Source of the DNA: CALACW01 sp002431305
GTDB taxonomy: Bacteria > Bacillota > Clostridia > Oscillospirales > Acutalibacteraceae
Direction: 5' to 3'
Assembly: GCA_937890355.1 (NCBI GenBank)
Contig: CALACW010000131.1
Location: forward strand, 1 to 38,146
Length of the DNA: 38,146 bases
Shown: one piece after another, positions 6,426 through 15,044 of the stretch
How positions within the stretch are numbered: the stretch's first letter is position 1
How the letters are laid out: each line of letters opens with the position of its first letter
The notes under the pieces: generated by a model
The model's database searches: none
The model's input: the letters and a program-made list of their open reading frames with translations, nothing else
Told to the model about the DNA's origin: nothing
Position numbers and translations under genes: made by a program

Positions 6426-7661
6426 ATGGAGTACGGACTTCTCGGTAAAAAATTAGGTCACAGTTTTTCTAAGGAAATTCACGCAATGATAGGAGACTAT
6501 GACTACCGTCTGTACGAAACGGACGAAGACGGCGTGAAAGAGCTGATGATGAAAAAGAATTTCAAGGCGATAAACGTCACGATTCCGTATAAGGAAACGG
6601 TTATGCCGTACCTTGATTTTATAAGCGATAACGCGAAGAAAATAGGAAGCGTAAACACCGTCGTAAATAGGGGCGGAAAGCTGTACGGATATAATACGGA
6701 CTTTGCGGGACTCGAATCTCTTATAAAGAGAACGGGCGTTGAAATAAAGGATAAAAAAGTTCTCATATCAGGCACCGGGGGAACGAGCAAAACCGCGTAC
6801 GCCGTTTCTAAGGACATGGGCGCGGGCGAAATTTATAAGGTGTCAAGACATGAGGGCGCGGGCGTTATAACGTATAACGAAGCGTACGAAAAGCACACGG
6901 ACGCGTCGGTTATAATAAACGCGACTCCCGTCGGAATGTACCCGAAAAACGGTGAAAAGCCGATTGATATTTCAAAATTTAAAAACCTTACGGGCGTTAT
7001 CGACGTTATATACAATCCTCTTGTAACCGCGCTGTTAAAAGACGCGTGCGACAGGAATATTAAGAATGCGGACGGACTTTATATGCTCGTCTCGCAGGCT
7101 GTAAAGGCTTCCGAATTATTCTTCGATACGAAATATGATGAGAATATTACGGACTCGATATTCAAAAAAGTTTACGCGGATAAGGAAAATATCGTTCTCG
7201 TCGGTATGCCGTCGTGCGGAAAATCGACGGTAGGCAAGATTATAAGCGAGGATTTGGGACGCGAATTTATAGACACGGATTCGCTTATAGTCGAAAAATA
7301 CGGCGAAATTTCAAAGATATTCGAATTAAAAGGCGAAAAGTATTTCAGAAATATCGAATCTCAAATTATTGCTGAGGTTTCAAAGAAAAACGGAGCCGTC
7401 ATATCGACGGGCGGGGGAGCCGTTTTAAGGGACGAAAACATAGATTATCTAAAGCAGAATTCGAAAATATATTTCCTCGACCGCCCGATTGAAAAGCTTG
7501 TACCGACATCGGACAGACCGCTCGCGGGAACGCGGGAGAGAATCGAGAAGCTCTACGGCGAGAGATACGTTCGTTACCTTGCTGTAGGCGACGAAAAAAT
7601 CGGAGTTCTCGACGACCCCGAAATCCCCGCAAAGGAAATCGAAAGAAGGCATTACGAATGA
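6426..7661 (+). CDS. Fused shikimate dehydrogenase / shikimate kinase
   Basis: 411 residues in one frame. Residues 1-245 are AroE: LGHSFSKEIH, NVTIPYKE with catalytic K56, SVNT, NTD (D92), the NADP loop GTGGTSKTA (117-124), NATPVGM and YNPLVTALL. Residues 253-411 are AroK: the P-loop GMPSCGKST (260-268), FIDTDS (282-286), YFRNIE with R308, TGGGA (328-332) and SDRPL with R364. It carries out steps 4 and 5. An ATG at 6420 overlaps the aroC stop, but GGGGGA (6414-6419) fits the ATG at 6426 better. The domains are usually separate proteins, so fusion would channel shikimate or fix a 1:1 ratio. Confidence 0.93.
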   Translation: MEYGLLGKKLGHSFSKEIHAMIGDYDYRLYETDEDGVKELMMKKNFKAINVTIPYKETVMPYLDFISDNAKKIGSVNTVVNRGGKLYGYNTDFAGLESLIKRTGVEIKDKKVLISGTGGTSKTAYAVSKDMGAGEIYKVSRHEGAGVITYNEAYEKHTDASVIINATPVGMYPKNGEKPIDISKFKNLTGVIDVIYNPLVTALLKDACDRNIKNADGLYMLVSQAVKASELFFDTKYDENITDSIFKKVYADKENIVLVGMPSCGKSTVGKIISEDLGREFIDTDSLIVEKYGEISKIFELKGEKYFRNIESQIIAEVSKKNGAVISTGGGAVLRDENIDYLKQNSKIYFLDRPIEKLVPTSDRPLAGTRERIEKLYGERYVRYLAVGDEKIGVLDDPEIPAKEIERRHYE

Positions 7662-8104
7662 AAATAACGGTGATAAACGGCGCGAATATCAATATGCTCG
7701 GTATAAGGGAGCCTGATATTTACGGCAGCGAGAATTATAATACGCTTGTTAAAACAATTGAAAACTACTGCCGTGAAAACGGTATCGACGTTGAAATTTA
7801 TCAGTCGAATCACGAGGGCGATCTTGTAGACAAAATTCAGTCGTGCTATCAGAAGTCGGACTCAATTGTAATCAATCCCGGAGCGTACACGCATACGTCC
7901 GTCGCGCTTTTAGACGCGCTTAAAGCCGTCAGTATTCCTGCCGTCGAGGTTCACATTTCCGACGTGCCGAGCCGTGAGGATTTCAGACAGATAAGCTATA
8001 TACGCCCCGCGTGCAAAAAGACGATAACCGGTCACGGTATCGCGGGATATGTCGAAGCGATCGAATTCTTACAGAAATTTATAACCGAAAGCAGGGAAAA
8101 ATAA
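7658..8104 (+). CDS. aroQ: Type II 3-dehydroquinate dehydratase
   Basis: 148 residues, the usual size of this dodecameric enzyme. Catalyses step 3, dehydroquinate to dehydroshikimate. Motifs: NGANINMLGIREPDIYG with the catalytic Tyr (22) and Arg (17), SNHEGDLVDKI, NPGAYTHTS, and EVHISD with the catalytic His. Starts in an ATGA overlap with the AroE/AroK fusion. Confidence 0.96.
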   Translation: MKITVINGANINMLGIREPDIYGSENYNTLVKTIENYCRENGIDVEIYQSNHEGDLVDKIQSCYQKSDSIVINPGAYTHTSVALLDALKAVSIPAVEVHISDVPSREDFRQISYIRPACKKTITGHGIAGYVEAIEFLQKFITESREK

Positions 8105-8105
8105 A

Positions 8106-8975
8106 ATGAAACTCGATAATCAGCTTAAAATACTTATAGTAGGTCTCGGTCTCATGGGCGGAAGCTACGCGCAGGGACTCTCCCGCAGAGGTTTTCACGT
8201 TAAGGCGATAGACACGAACCCCGATAGCATTTCGTTTGCCGAGGAGAACGGATATATAGAAAAAGGCTTCTGCGATGTAGACGAAAACGCCGTCGGCGAG
8301 GCAGATATAATCGTGTTCGCGCTGTACCCGCATGTATTCATAAAATGGATAGAGGACAATCAGCATTTATTTAAACCCGGCGCAGTGCTTACCGACGTTA
8401 CGGGTGTTAAGGAATGTGTTGTATATAAAATTCAGGAGATGTTAAGACCCGACGTTGAATTTATCGCGGCGCACCCAATGGCGGGACGCGAGGTCTACGG
8501 AGTCAGAAACGCCGACGAGAGTATATTCAGAGAGGCTAACTACATAATCGTTCCGACGGACAGAAATACGGTCAACGCTATTGAAGTTTGCAAGGCTATC
8601 GGACAGACTCTCGAATTCAACAGAATATCGTCGCTTCCGCCCAGAGCGCACGACGAGATGATAGGATTCGTTTCACAGCTTACGCACTGCATTGCGATAT
8701 GTCTTATGACGTGTTCAAAGAGCGAACACCTCGTTGACTACACGGGCGACTCGTTCAGAGATTTAACGAGAATCGCGAGAATCAACGAGAACATGTGGAG
8801 CGAGCTTTTCGAGCTTAATAAAACGGCATTACTTGCACAGATGGATAAGTTCAGAACGGAATTCAACGAGTTTTACAGAATTCTTGAATCCGACGATATA
8901 GAGGCTATGAAAGAGAAAATGAGACAGTCAACCGCGCGCAGAGCGTTGTTTGACAAGAAAAAGGAGGACGAATAA
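8106..8975 (+). CDS. tyrA: Prephenate dehydrogenase
   Basis: 289 residues. Oxidative decarboxylation of prephenate to 4-hydroxyphenylpyruvate, the Tyr branch. N-terminal Rossmann motif VGLGLMGGS (12-20); AAHPMAGRE and SQLTHCIA carry the conserved His residues. Length allows only the dehydrogenase core, with no ACT or mutase domain, so feedback must rest elsewhere. Begins one base after the aroQ stop. Confidence 0.94.
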   Translation: MKLDNQLKILIVGLGLMGGSYAQGLSRRGFHVKAIDTNPDSISFAEENGYIEKGFCDVDENAVGEADIIVFALYPHVFIKWIEDNQHLFKPGAVLTDVTGVKECVVYKIQEMLRPDVEFIAAHPMAGREVYGVRNADESIFREANYIIVPTDRNTVNAIEVCKAIGQTLEFNRISSLPPRAHDEMIGFVSQLTHCIAICLMTCSKSEHLVDYTGDSFRDLTRIARINENMWSELFELNKTALLAQMDKFRTEFNEFYRILESDDIEAMKEKMRQSTARRALFDKKKEDE

Positions 8976-8976
8976 A

Positions 8977-9999
8977 ATGATTTTCGAAAGAAAACTGACA
9001 ATCCCCAAAGAGGTTAAGGAGATGTACCCCCTCACTGACGAGATGAAAAAGGTTGTCGACGAGAGGAACGCGGAGATAAGAAATATCTTCACAGGAGAGG
9101 ACGACAGACTTCTGCTCGTAATAGGTCCCTGCTCCGCCGACCGCGAGGACAGCGTTATCGATTATATTACAAGACTTCGCGAGGTTCAGGAAAAGGTTAA
9201 GGATAAGATTTATATTATCCCGAGAATTTACACCAATAAGCCGAGAACTACGGGCGACGGTTACAAGGGCATGCTTCATCAGCCCGACCCGAACGAAAAA
9301 CCCGATATGTTCAAGGGTATAGTCGCTATCAGAGAGCTTCACATGAGGGCGTTGAGGGAGACAGGCTTCAGCTGTGCGGACGAAATGCTTTACCCCGAGA
9401 ATTACAGATATCTTGACGATATTCTCGCATACGTTGCAATCGGCGCGCGTTCTGTCGAAAACCAACAGCACCGTCTGACCTCGAGCGGAGTCAGAGTTCC
9501 CGTCGGAATGAAGAACCCGACCAGCGGTGATATCTCCGTTATGATGAACGCGATTACAGCTGCACAGCACAAGCACACGTTCATATACAGAGGCTGGGAG
9601 GTTCACTCCGAGGGCAATCCTCTCGCCCACGCGATACTTAGAGGTTCTGTAGATAAATACGGACAGATGATGCCCAATTATCATTATGAGGATCTCGAGC
9701 ATCTCTGCGACGCGTATGCTAAAACGTCGCTTGCGAATCCCGCTGTCGTAATTGATACGAACCACTGCAATTCGGCAAAGAATCCGTTTGAGCAGGTCAG
9801 AATCGCGAAAGAGGTTATGTACAGCTGCCGTTACAATTCGGATATTAAAAAGATCGTCAAGGGCTTCATGATAGAGAGCTACATTGTCGACGGCGCGCAG
9901 AAGATAGGCGAGGGCATTTACGGAAAGTCAATCACCGACTCGTGCCTCGGCTGGGATAAGACTAGGAAACTTATCTTCGACCTTGCGGATATGCTTTAA
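8977..9999 (+). CDS. aroF: DAHP synthase, type I alpha
   Basis: 340 residues. Condenses phosphoenolpyruvate and erythrose 4-phosphate into DAHP, step 1. Motifs of the AroF/G/H class: GPCSADRED, PRIYTNKPRTTGDGYKG, GARSVENQQHR and DTNHCNSAKNPFEQ. AAGGAGG about ten bases upstream fixes the ATG at 8977, one base after the tyrA stop; an in-frame ATG at 8950 lies within tyrA and lacks an SD. Last gene of the operon, an unusual place for the committed step. Which amino acid inhibits it cannot be read by eye, so aroF is used as a class name. Confidence 0.93.
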   Translation: MIFERKLTIPKEVKEMYPLTDEMKKVVDERNAEIRNIFTGEDDRLLLVIGPCSADREDSVIDYITRLREVQEKVKDKIYIIPRIYTNKPRTTGDGYKGMLHQPDPNEKPDMFKGIVAIRELHMRALRETGFSCADEMLYPENYRYLDDILAYVAIGARSVENQQHRLTSSGVRVPVGMKNPTSGDISVMMNAITAAQHKHTFIYRGWEVHSEGNPLAHAILRGSVDKYGQMMPNYHYEDLEHLCDAYAKTSLANPAVVIDTNHCNSAKNPFEQVRIAKEVMYSCRYNSDIKKIVKGFMIESYIVDGAQKIGEGIYGKSITDSCLGWDKTRKLIFDLADML

Positions 10000-10014
10000 T
10001 TATATAAATAAATC

Positions 10015-10050
10015 AACCGCTCCGAGCAGAATCGGAGCGGTTTGCGTTTT
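10015..10050 (+). terminator. Terminator of the aromatic operon
   Basis: Perfect eleven-pair stem AACCGCTCCGA (10015-10025) with TCGGAGCGGTT (10032-10042), six-base loop, then TGCGTTTT. Confidence 0.9.
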
Positions 10051-10153
10051 ACGCAGTGTTTTATAAACTTCGGTATTATCGGCGGTTTCGAGTTATATAA
10101 ATAAATTATCGCCCGATACTGCGTTATAATTGTTTTTATGTTAATCTCCTTTT

Positions 10154-10726
10154 TCAGATAAATTCGGGAATGTCGATCGTCTGACTTTTCTTTTCAAACG
10201 AAGAACCCGAATAATATGAAACGGTCAGTTTTCCGTTTTCGATATCCGGCTGCGCGTCGAGGAACGGAATTTCGTTTGTTTTTGAAACGGGGTAATCGAA
10301 TTCGGAGACGGTCTTTTCTTTCGAGCCGAAAATCTTTTTAACCGTAATTGATGTGCTGTCGCAGTAAACTATATTGTCATTAAAAATCGTAAGCGCGGCT
10401 GTATATTCTTCTTTATCTCCGCTTTCGAGGTTGTAAACGTAAGTTTTTCTGGTGGATAATCCCGAGCCGAACTGAATTGAGACTGCGGTTACCGAATCGG
10501 AAATTTTTATTATTTCGGGGTTAATTCTCGTTTCAAAATTTTCGAGAATTCTGCCGTCATGTGCTTTTATCTGCATGTGATAAAGAGAGTTTGAATATAT
10601 TTCGGAAATATAGGAGATATCCGATTTAGATTCATCGCCGGTTGACGGTTCGTTTTCGGTTTGAGCGCATGCGCCTAAAATTACGGCAGTCGTTATAAGT
10701 AATGCGGGGATGATTGCTTTTTTCAT
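10154..10726 (-). CDS. Lipoprotein of unknown function
   Basis: 190 residues, beginning MKKAIIPALLITTAVILGAC: a lipoprotein signal peptide with lipobox LGAC (Cys 20), followed by a short acidic/Ser-rich linker (ENEPSTGDESKSD). An upstream in-frame start would bury this signal 27 residues deep, so I use the ATG at 10726 (SD AAAGGAAAGAG). The mature part is beta-rich with no recognised domain; it may be a surface sensor or binding protein. A strong inverted repeat lies just upstream at 10746-10779. Confidence 0.8.
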   Translation of the reverse strand: MKKAIIPALLITTAVILGACAQTENEPSTGDESKSDISYISEIYSNSLYHMQIKAHDGRILENFETRINPEIIKISDSVTAVSIQFGSGLSTRKTYVYNLESGDKEEYTAALTIFNDNIVYCDSTSITVKKIFGSKEKTVSEFDYPVSKTNEIPFLDAQPDIENGKLTVSYYSGSSFEKKSQTIDIPEFI

Positions 10727-10745
10727 ATTATCGCTCTTTCCTTTT

Positions 10746-10779
10746 AAATTGCAAAAGAAACATATTCCTTTGCAATTAA
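10746..10779. repeat. Inverted repeat upstream of the lipoprotein gene
   Basis: AATTGCAAAAGAA (from 10747) against TTCCTTTGCAATT (to 10777), one mismatch in 13, four-base spacer CATA-like loop. It would fold in the 5' untranslated region about 20 bases from the start codon, or act as an operator. Confidence 0.6.
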
Positions 10780-10874
10780 ATGTTATCATGGGAGAAAACA
10801 AAAGCAAGTTACAAAAGTTTACAAAAAACTAACGAGAAATTACAAAATGCAATTTTTTGTTATGGAAATATATT

Positions 10875-11525
10875 CTATTTACTTTTATTAAGCCGTCTCT
10901 CTGCAATTTTTTTGACCCATTTTCTTTTATCGTTGAGAAACGGCTCGAAATACTTATCATAATTTTCGTCCTTATATTTTTCGAGCGCGGACAGCGCGTG
11001 ACCGCTTACATTTTTGTCGCTGAGCGCGTCGATTATTATTTTTACATAATTCTCGTCTTTCAGTCTGCCGAAAAGAGTGTAAAGACATTGCTTATCTTTC
11101 GAATCGAATTTATCCGAATTTGCAAAGCGGATATAATCGTCCTTATATTTCCTTTTTCCGAGCGACCGGAGCATATCGAACAAAGACCAGACGTTGTACT
11201 CGTTCGAATAGTTTTCCGGCGTTTCGTCGAGCATTGAAATAATGCTCTCGGCTAATTCGTCCGTTTTGTATTTAAGCCCGACAGCCTCGCTTAACATGCA
11301 GTATCTGTCATAAAATGAATTCGAACGGTCGTTGATATATCTGATCATTTTTTCGTACAGATACGCTCTCTGCTCTTTTTCGGGATGAAAATTATAAAGC
11401 GCGTCGACGGGTATGACTTTTGACATCTTGTCTTTGAATTCTCTTATGCTGTCGGATTTTATCTTAAACAGTTCGGGATTTTGTTTTATTGAGTTTTTGA
11501 TTATTTCGGAAAAGTCGTAAGTCAT
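10875..11525 (-). CDS. Helical-repeat (HEAT-like) protein of unknown function
   Basis: 216 residues, no signal peptide or membrane segment, rich in Lys, Asp and Tyr. The C-terminal half (about 100-216) reads as paired amphipathic helices (VKIIIDALSDKNVSGHALSA; YFEPFLNDKRKWVKKIAERR), like HEAT or PBS-lyase repeats, which usually bind proteins. The N-terminal half is unrecognised. It follows the isomerase-like gene by 13 bases and is probably co-transcribed. Confidence 0.7.
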   Translation of the reverse strand: MTYDFSEIIKNSIKQNPELFKIKSDSIREFKDKMSKVIPVDALYNFHPEKEQRAYLYEKMIRYINDRSNSFYDRYCMLSEAVGLKYKTDELAESIISMLDETPENYSNEYNVWSLFDMLRSLGKRKYKDDYIRFANSDKFDSKDKQCLYTLFGRLKDENYVKIIIDALSDKNVSGHALSALEKYKDENYDKYFEPFLNDKRKWVKKIAERRLNKSK

Positions 11526-11538
11526 ATGTTTTTCCCTT

Positions 11539-12318
11539 TTAAATCATTATTTTATCAAGCCTGTTTTTCGCCTCGGCTATTTCCCTGTCCTCCGAATAGC
11601 TCCAGTCGTATATTTCTATTATATAGTTTCCGTCATAGCCGATCGCTTTCATATCGTTAAAAAACTTTTTAAAATCAAAATTGCCCGTCAGCGGAGGAAT
11701 GCAGTCCTTATTTGAGTTATGGTCGCTTATGTGGACATGGCGTATGTTTTCTCCGACGGCGTTTATAAAATCTGTATATTCGAAATGCGTTCTGTACGCC
11801 TGCTTTATATCAAGCACGACTCCGAAATCATCGCCGATATAATCCCTCATCCGCCTTAGATACTCGGGACTTTCGCCTCTGTAATAAACGACATTCTCGT
11901 GGCAGACGTGAATTGAATATTTTTTCCCGAGTTCTGTTAAATACTTAAATCTTTCGAAATACTCGCCGTCGGATATCGAACCCGGAATTTTGGCCCCGTG
12001 AAAAACGCATATATCCGCTCCGAGCCTGTGCGTTACTTCGAAAAATCGTTCGTAAAGCGGAAGCGAATCCGTAAATCTGCGTTCATAATTTGAAAATAAA
12101 TAAAATGACTCCGCGAACGACTGAAACGGGTGAAGCGAGACTATGTTTATGCCGTATTTTTGTTTTATATCAATAATCGTTTTTACGAATTCATCCTTTA
12201 ATTCCGACGGGGAATTCAGGAAAAGTTCGGCTGTTTTTATCCCGAGTCTGCCCAAGCGTTCAAGCGAATTTTCCGTTACGTCGGGGTAAAAACAGGCGGA
12301 CGAGGCTCCGATAGTCAT
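11539..12318 (-). CDS. Sugar phosphate isomerase/epimerase-like TIM barrel protein
   Basis: 259 residues with the xylose-isomerase-like / AP endonuclease family 2 pattern: NIVSLHPF, ADICVFHGAK, HVCHENV (Glu), VVLDIKQA (Asp), RHVHISDHN (two His) and YIIEIYDW (Glu near the end). These residues bind a divalent metal and a sugar in the family. SD AAAGGAAG precedes ATG. Known relatives act on keto sugars, inosose or damaged DNA; the intact sugar-type motifs favour isomerase/epimerase. First gene of a two-gene unit, divergent from the small membrane protein and rhamnosidase. Confidence 0.8.
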   Translation of the reverse strand: MTIGASSACFYPDVTENSLERLGRLGIKTAELFLNSPSELKDEFVKTIIDIKQKYGINIVSLHPFQSFAESFYLFSNYERRFTDSLPLYERFFEVTHRLGADICVFHGAKIPGSISDGEYFERFKYLTELGKKYSIHVCHENVVYYRGESPEYLRRMRDYIGDDFGVVLDIKQAYRTHFEYTDFINAVGENIRHVHISDHNSNKDCIPPLTGNFDFKKFFNDMKAIGYDGNYIIEIYDWSYSEDREIAEAKNRLDKIMI

Positions 12319-12350
12319 TTTACCGCTTCCTTTATTTGTGTGTTGATTGT

Positions 12351-12379
12351 ATTCTATAATAATTTTAAAATATATTCAA
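12351..12379 (-). promoter_or_regulatory. Promoter of the isomerase-like gene
   Basis: Minus strand TTGAAT (12379-12374), 17 bases, TAGAAT (12356-12351), 33 bases before the ATG. It overlaps a plus-strand TATAAT (12355-12360) that may serve the divergent small gene. Confidence 0.55.
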
Positions 12380-12390
12380 GGGTGAGACGC

Positions 12391-12663
12391 ATGAAAATAG
12401 ACGTTAAAGAGATAAAAAAGGCGGTAAAATCAATAAATCCGTTTTCAAAATGTTTAATAATATACGGCGGTATTCTGGTTATAAGTTTATATATCGGTGC
12501 TTTGATTTTTTTCTGTTTTAAGGGGTCGATAGCCGGGTACTACGAGGATATCGATATGTGCAATCAGCTTCTTAATTGTGCAAAGGATTGCCTGGGCGCA
12601 TCATTTGTGCCCGCTTTGCTTTTTGAAATCATACATATTGCAGAAAATACAGATAAAAAATAA
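12391..12663 (+). CDS. Small membrane protein of unknown function
   Basis: 90 residues starting MKIDVKEIKKAVKS, with AAGGGTGAG upstream. One strong transmembrane helix (about residues 23-44, LIIYGGILVISLYIGALIFF) and a weaker C-terminal hydrophobic stretch (70-82). Two Cys near the middle (CNQLLNCAKDC region). Not recognised. An in-frame ATG at 12340 has no SD and falls in the promoter zone. Confidence 0.6.
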   Translation: MKIDVKEIKKAVKSINPFSKCLIIYGGILVISLYIGALIFFCFKGSIAGYYEDIDMCNQLLNCAKDCLGASFVPALLFEIIHIAENTDKK

Positions 12664-12677
12664 AGATAGCTTAAGTA

Positions 12678-12706
12678 TTGCGGTCTTAATATAAATATGC
12701 TATAAT
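12678..12706 (+). promoter_or_regulatory. Extended -10 promoter for the rhamnosidase
   Basis: TTGCGG (12678-12683), 17 bases, TATAAT (12701-12706) preceded by TGC, an extended -10 that tolerates the weak -35. Confidence 0.65.
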
Positions 12707-12760
12707 TTTCATAAAATTAATACTATTTTTTATGTATTATCTTATGAAAGGCGTGACGAT

Positions 12761-14929
12761 ATGAAAACTATCTATAATGCAAAGTGGATTAAAACTCCTG
12801 TTTCGGGGGACGGAATAAGCGTTCAGTTTACGAAATGCTTTGACTCCCGCAATGTCCGCAGGGCGATCCTGAATGTGACCGCAATGGGCGTTTATAACGC
12901 GTTTATTAACGGTAAACGCGTCGGAAAATACGTACTTGCTCCGGGCTGGACGGACTACCGTCACCGCTTACAGTATCAGAGTTATGACATCACCGAGTTT
13001 ATGAAAAACGAGACTGTCGCTGTTATAAGCGCGGCTCCCGGCTGGAACGCGCTCTACTGCAAGGATTTTTGTGACGATGTCGACTGTGAAAAAGAGCCTG
13101 CGATTCTTGCAAGTATAGACATTGAATATTCGGACGGCTCGGCGGAATGTATTTTAACGGATTCGTCATGGTCTGTTTATTCAGACTCGGTAATCTATTC
13201 TCATATTTATAACGGCGAGACGTTTGACGAGACCGCGGTGCCCGAAAAACTCGGAAACGCAGTGGAATTCGATTATAAAAAGAATATTCTTATCCCCCAG
13301 CAGGGCGAGGAAATTCGTGAGATTCAGACCCTTGACGCGAAAAAACTTATTATCACCCCCTCGGGCGATAAGGTTATAGACTTCGGTCAGGAGATAACCG
13401 GCTATGTCCGTTTTAAGATAAAGGGCAGCCGCGGTGATAAAGTCAAGATTCTGCACGGTGAAATGCTCGACAAAAACGGCGAGTTTTACAATGCGAATTA
13501 TCGCGGAGCGAAAGCAGAAATTAACTACACGTGCGACGGAAAAACGAGAGTTTATAATCCGCAGCACACGTTTTTCGGATTCAGATATATTAAGCTCTGC
13601 GACTGGTGCGACGAGATAAAACTCGAAAACTTTAAAGCCGTTGCCGTAAGCTCGGATTTAAGACGTACCGGATATTTCGAGTGCTCGGACGCTAAGCTCA
13701 ATAAACTGTTTTCTAACATTATATGGAGCAATACAGATAATTTCCTCGATATTCCGACCGACTGCCCGCAGAGGGACGAGAGACTCGGCTGGACCGGCGA
13801 CGCGCAGGTATTCTGTAAGACGGCGGCTCTTAATTTCGATACTAAGAAATTCTTTACAAAATGGCTCGACGACGCGATAACTGAGCAGAGAGCGGACGGT
13901 TCTTTCCCGAACGTTATCCCCGGTCTTGACCGTGATAATAAGCCGTCGGCGGCGTGGGCGGATTTTGCGGTAATAGTTCCGTGGACGCTGTATCTTGTCT
14001 ACGGTGATAAGGAGCTTCTGAAGCATCATTACCCAATGATGAAACGTTGGGTTGATTATGTCGATTCGGTCAGTACAAATCATCTCTGGCTCGGCGGGAG
14101 GCATTTCGGCGACTGGCTCGATTTCAGCCCCGAAACGACTGCATGCGACGGAAAAACGGATAAGGATTTGATTGCCTGTGCATTTTTCGCATACTCTACT
14201 GAGCTTCTCATAAACGCGGGCAACGCGATAGGCGAGGACATTTCGTACTACGAATACTTAATAGCTGAGATAAAATCCGCATTTATTAAAAAGTATATAA
14301 AAGACGGCAGAGTTACGTGCGATACTCAGACTGCGTGCATACTCGCGTTAAAATTCGGACTGTGCGGACTCGATGAGGAAAGCGTCGTAAAACAGCTTGT
14401 CGACTCGATAAAGGAGTACGGACACATGACGACGGGATTTGTCGGCACGCCGTATATTCTCCCGATTTTAAGCCGTTACGGTTACAGTAAAATTGCGTAC
14501 GATCTTATATTGAGAACGAAGTTCCCGTCGTGGCTCTATTCCGTCGAAAAAGGAGCGACGACCACGTGGGAGCACTGGGATTCAATAAAGGAAAACGGCG
14601 ATATGTGGTCTGCGGATATGAATTCATTTAATCACTATGCGTACGGCGCCGTCGCGGAATGGATGTACGGCAATATGGCGGGTATCAATATCAGCGAGGA
14701 CGCACCCGCGTTCAAAAAGATAATTTTCAGCCCCGAAACAGACGAACGCATTAATTACGTAAAGGCTTCCGTCGATTCACAGAACGGAGTTGTGTTAAGC
14801 GAGTGGCGCAGAGGTTCGGACGGCAGAATAACATATACTTTCATAGTTCCCGAAAACAGCGAGGCGTGCGCATATATAGGCGGTAAGGAGATAAAGCTGT
14901 CGGCGGGCGAGAATGTTATAAAAGAATAA
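12761..14929 (+). CDS. GH78 alpha-L-rhamnosidase, cytoplasmic
   Basis: 722 residues, no signal peptide. N-terminal beta-sandwich domains (GVYNAFINGKRVG, LAPGWTDYRHRLQYQ) are followed by an (alpha/alpha)6 barrel. The DCPQRDERLGWTGDAQVF block carries the GH78 general acid Glu, and TTWEHWDS carries the second catalytic Glu. It should release terminal L-rhamnose from oligosaccharides or plant glycosides brought into the cell. No rhamnose transporter or catabolic genes are nearby. It lies between its own promoter and terminator, so it is probably monocistronic. Confidence 0.92.
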   Translation: MKTIYNAKWIKTPVSGDGISVQFTKCFDSRNVRRAILNVTAMGVYNAFINGKRVGKYVLAPGWTDYRHRLQYQSYDITEFMKNETVAVISAAPGWNALYCKDFCDDVDCEKEPAILASIDIEYSDGSAECILTDSSWSVYSDSVIYSHIYNGETFDETAVPEKLGNAVEFDYKKNILIPQQGEEIREIQTLDAKKLIITPSGDKVIDFGQEITGYVRFKIKGSRGDKVKILHGEMLDKNGEFYNANYRGAKAEINYTCDGKTRVYNPQHTFFGFRYIKLCDWCDEIKLENFKAVAVSSDLRRTGYFECSDAKLNKLFSNIIWSNTDNFLDIPTDCPQRDERLGWTGDAQVFCKTAALNFDTKKFFTKWLDDAITEQRADGSFPNVIPGLDRDNKPSAAWADFAVIVPWTLYLVYGDKELLKHHYPMMKRWVDYVDSVSTNHLWLGGRHFGDWLDFSPETTACDGKTDKDLIACAFFAYSTELLINAGNAIGEDISYYEYLIAEIKSAFIKKYIKDGRVTCDTQTACILALKFGLCGLDEESVVKQLVDSIKEYGHMTTGFVGTPYILPILSRYGYSKIAYDLILRTKFPSWLYSVEKGATTTWEHWDSIKENGDMWSADMNSFNHYAYGAVAEWMYGNMAGINISEDAPAFKKIIFSPETDERINYVKASVDSQNGVVLSEWRRGSDGRITYTFIVPENSEACAYIGGKEIKLSAGENVIKE

Positions 14930-14947
14930 AAAATATATAATCACAGG

Positions 14948-14977
14948 CTCTCGGGAATTCGTTTCCGAGAGTTTTTT
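14948..14977 (+). terminator. Terminator of the rhamnosidase gene
   Basis: CTCTCGGGAA (14948-14957) pairs with TTTCCGAGAG (14962-14971), one G-T wobble, closed by a TTCG tetraloop, then six T. Confidence 0.9.
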
Positions 14978-14980
14978 ATG

Positions 14981-15009
14981 TTGAATAACAGTGTAAAGTG
15001 TGATAAAAT
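14981..15009 (+). promoter_or_regulatory. Promoter of the radical SAM operon
   Basis: TTGAAT (14981-14986), 17 bases, TAAAAT (15004-15009), directly after the rhamnosidase terminator. Confidence 0.6.
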
Positions 15010-15044
15010 TATATAAAATTTTGATTTATCGGGATTGAGCAGCG

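Noticed and set aside
10051..10124. ACGCAGT/ACTGCGT inverted repeat as a terminator of the minus-strand lipoprotein gene
   Set aside because: The arms are 60 bases apart and no U-run follows on the minus strand; the nearby perfect stem at 10015-10042 could serve instead.
12761..14929. Rhamnose utilisation locus
   Set aside because: Only the GH78 gene is present; the nearby isomerase-like gene is divergent and its substrate unknown.
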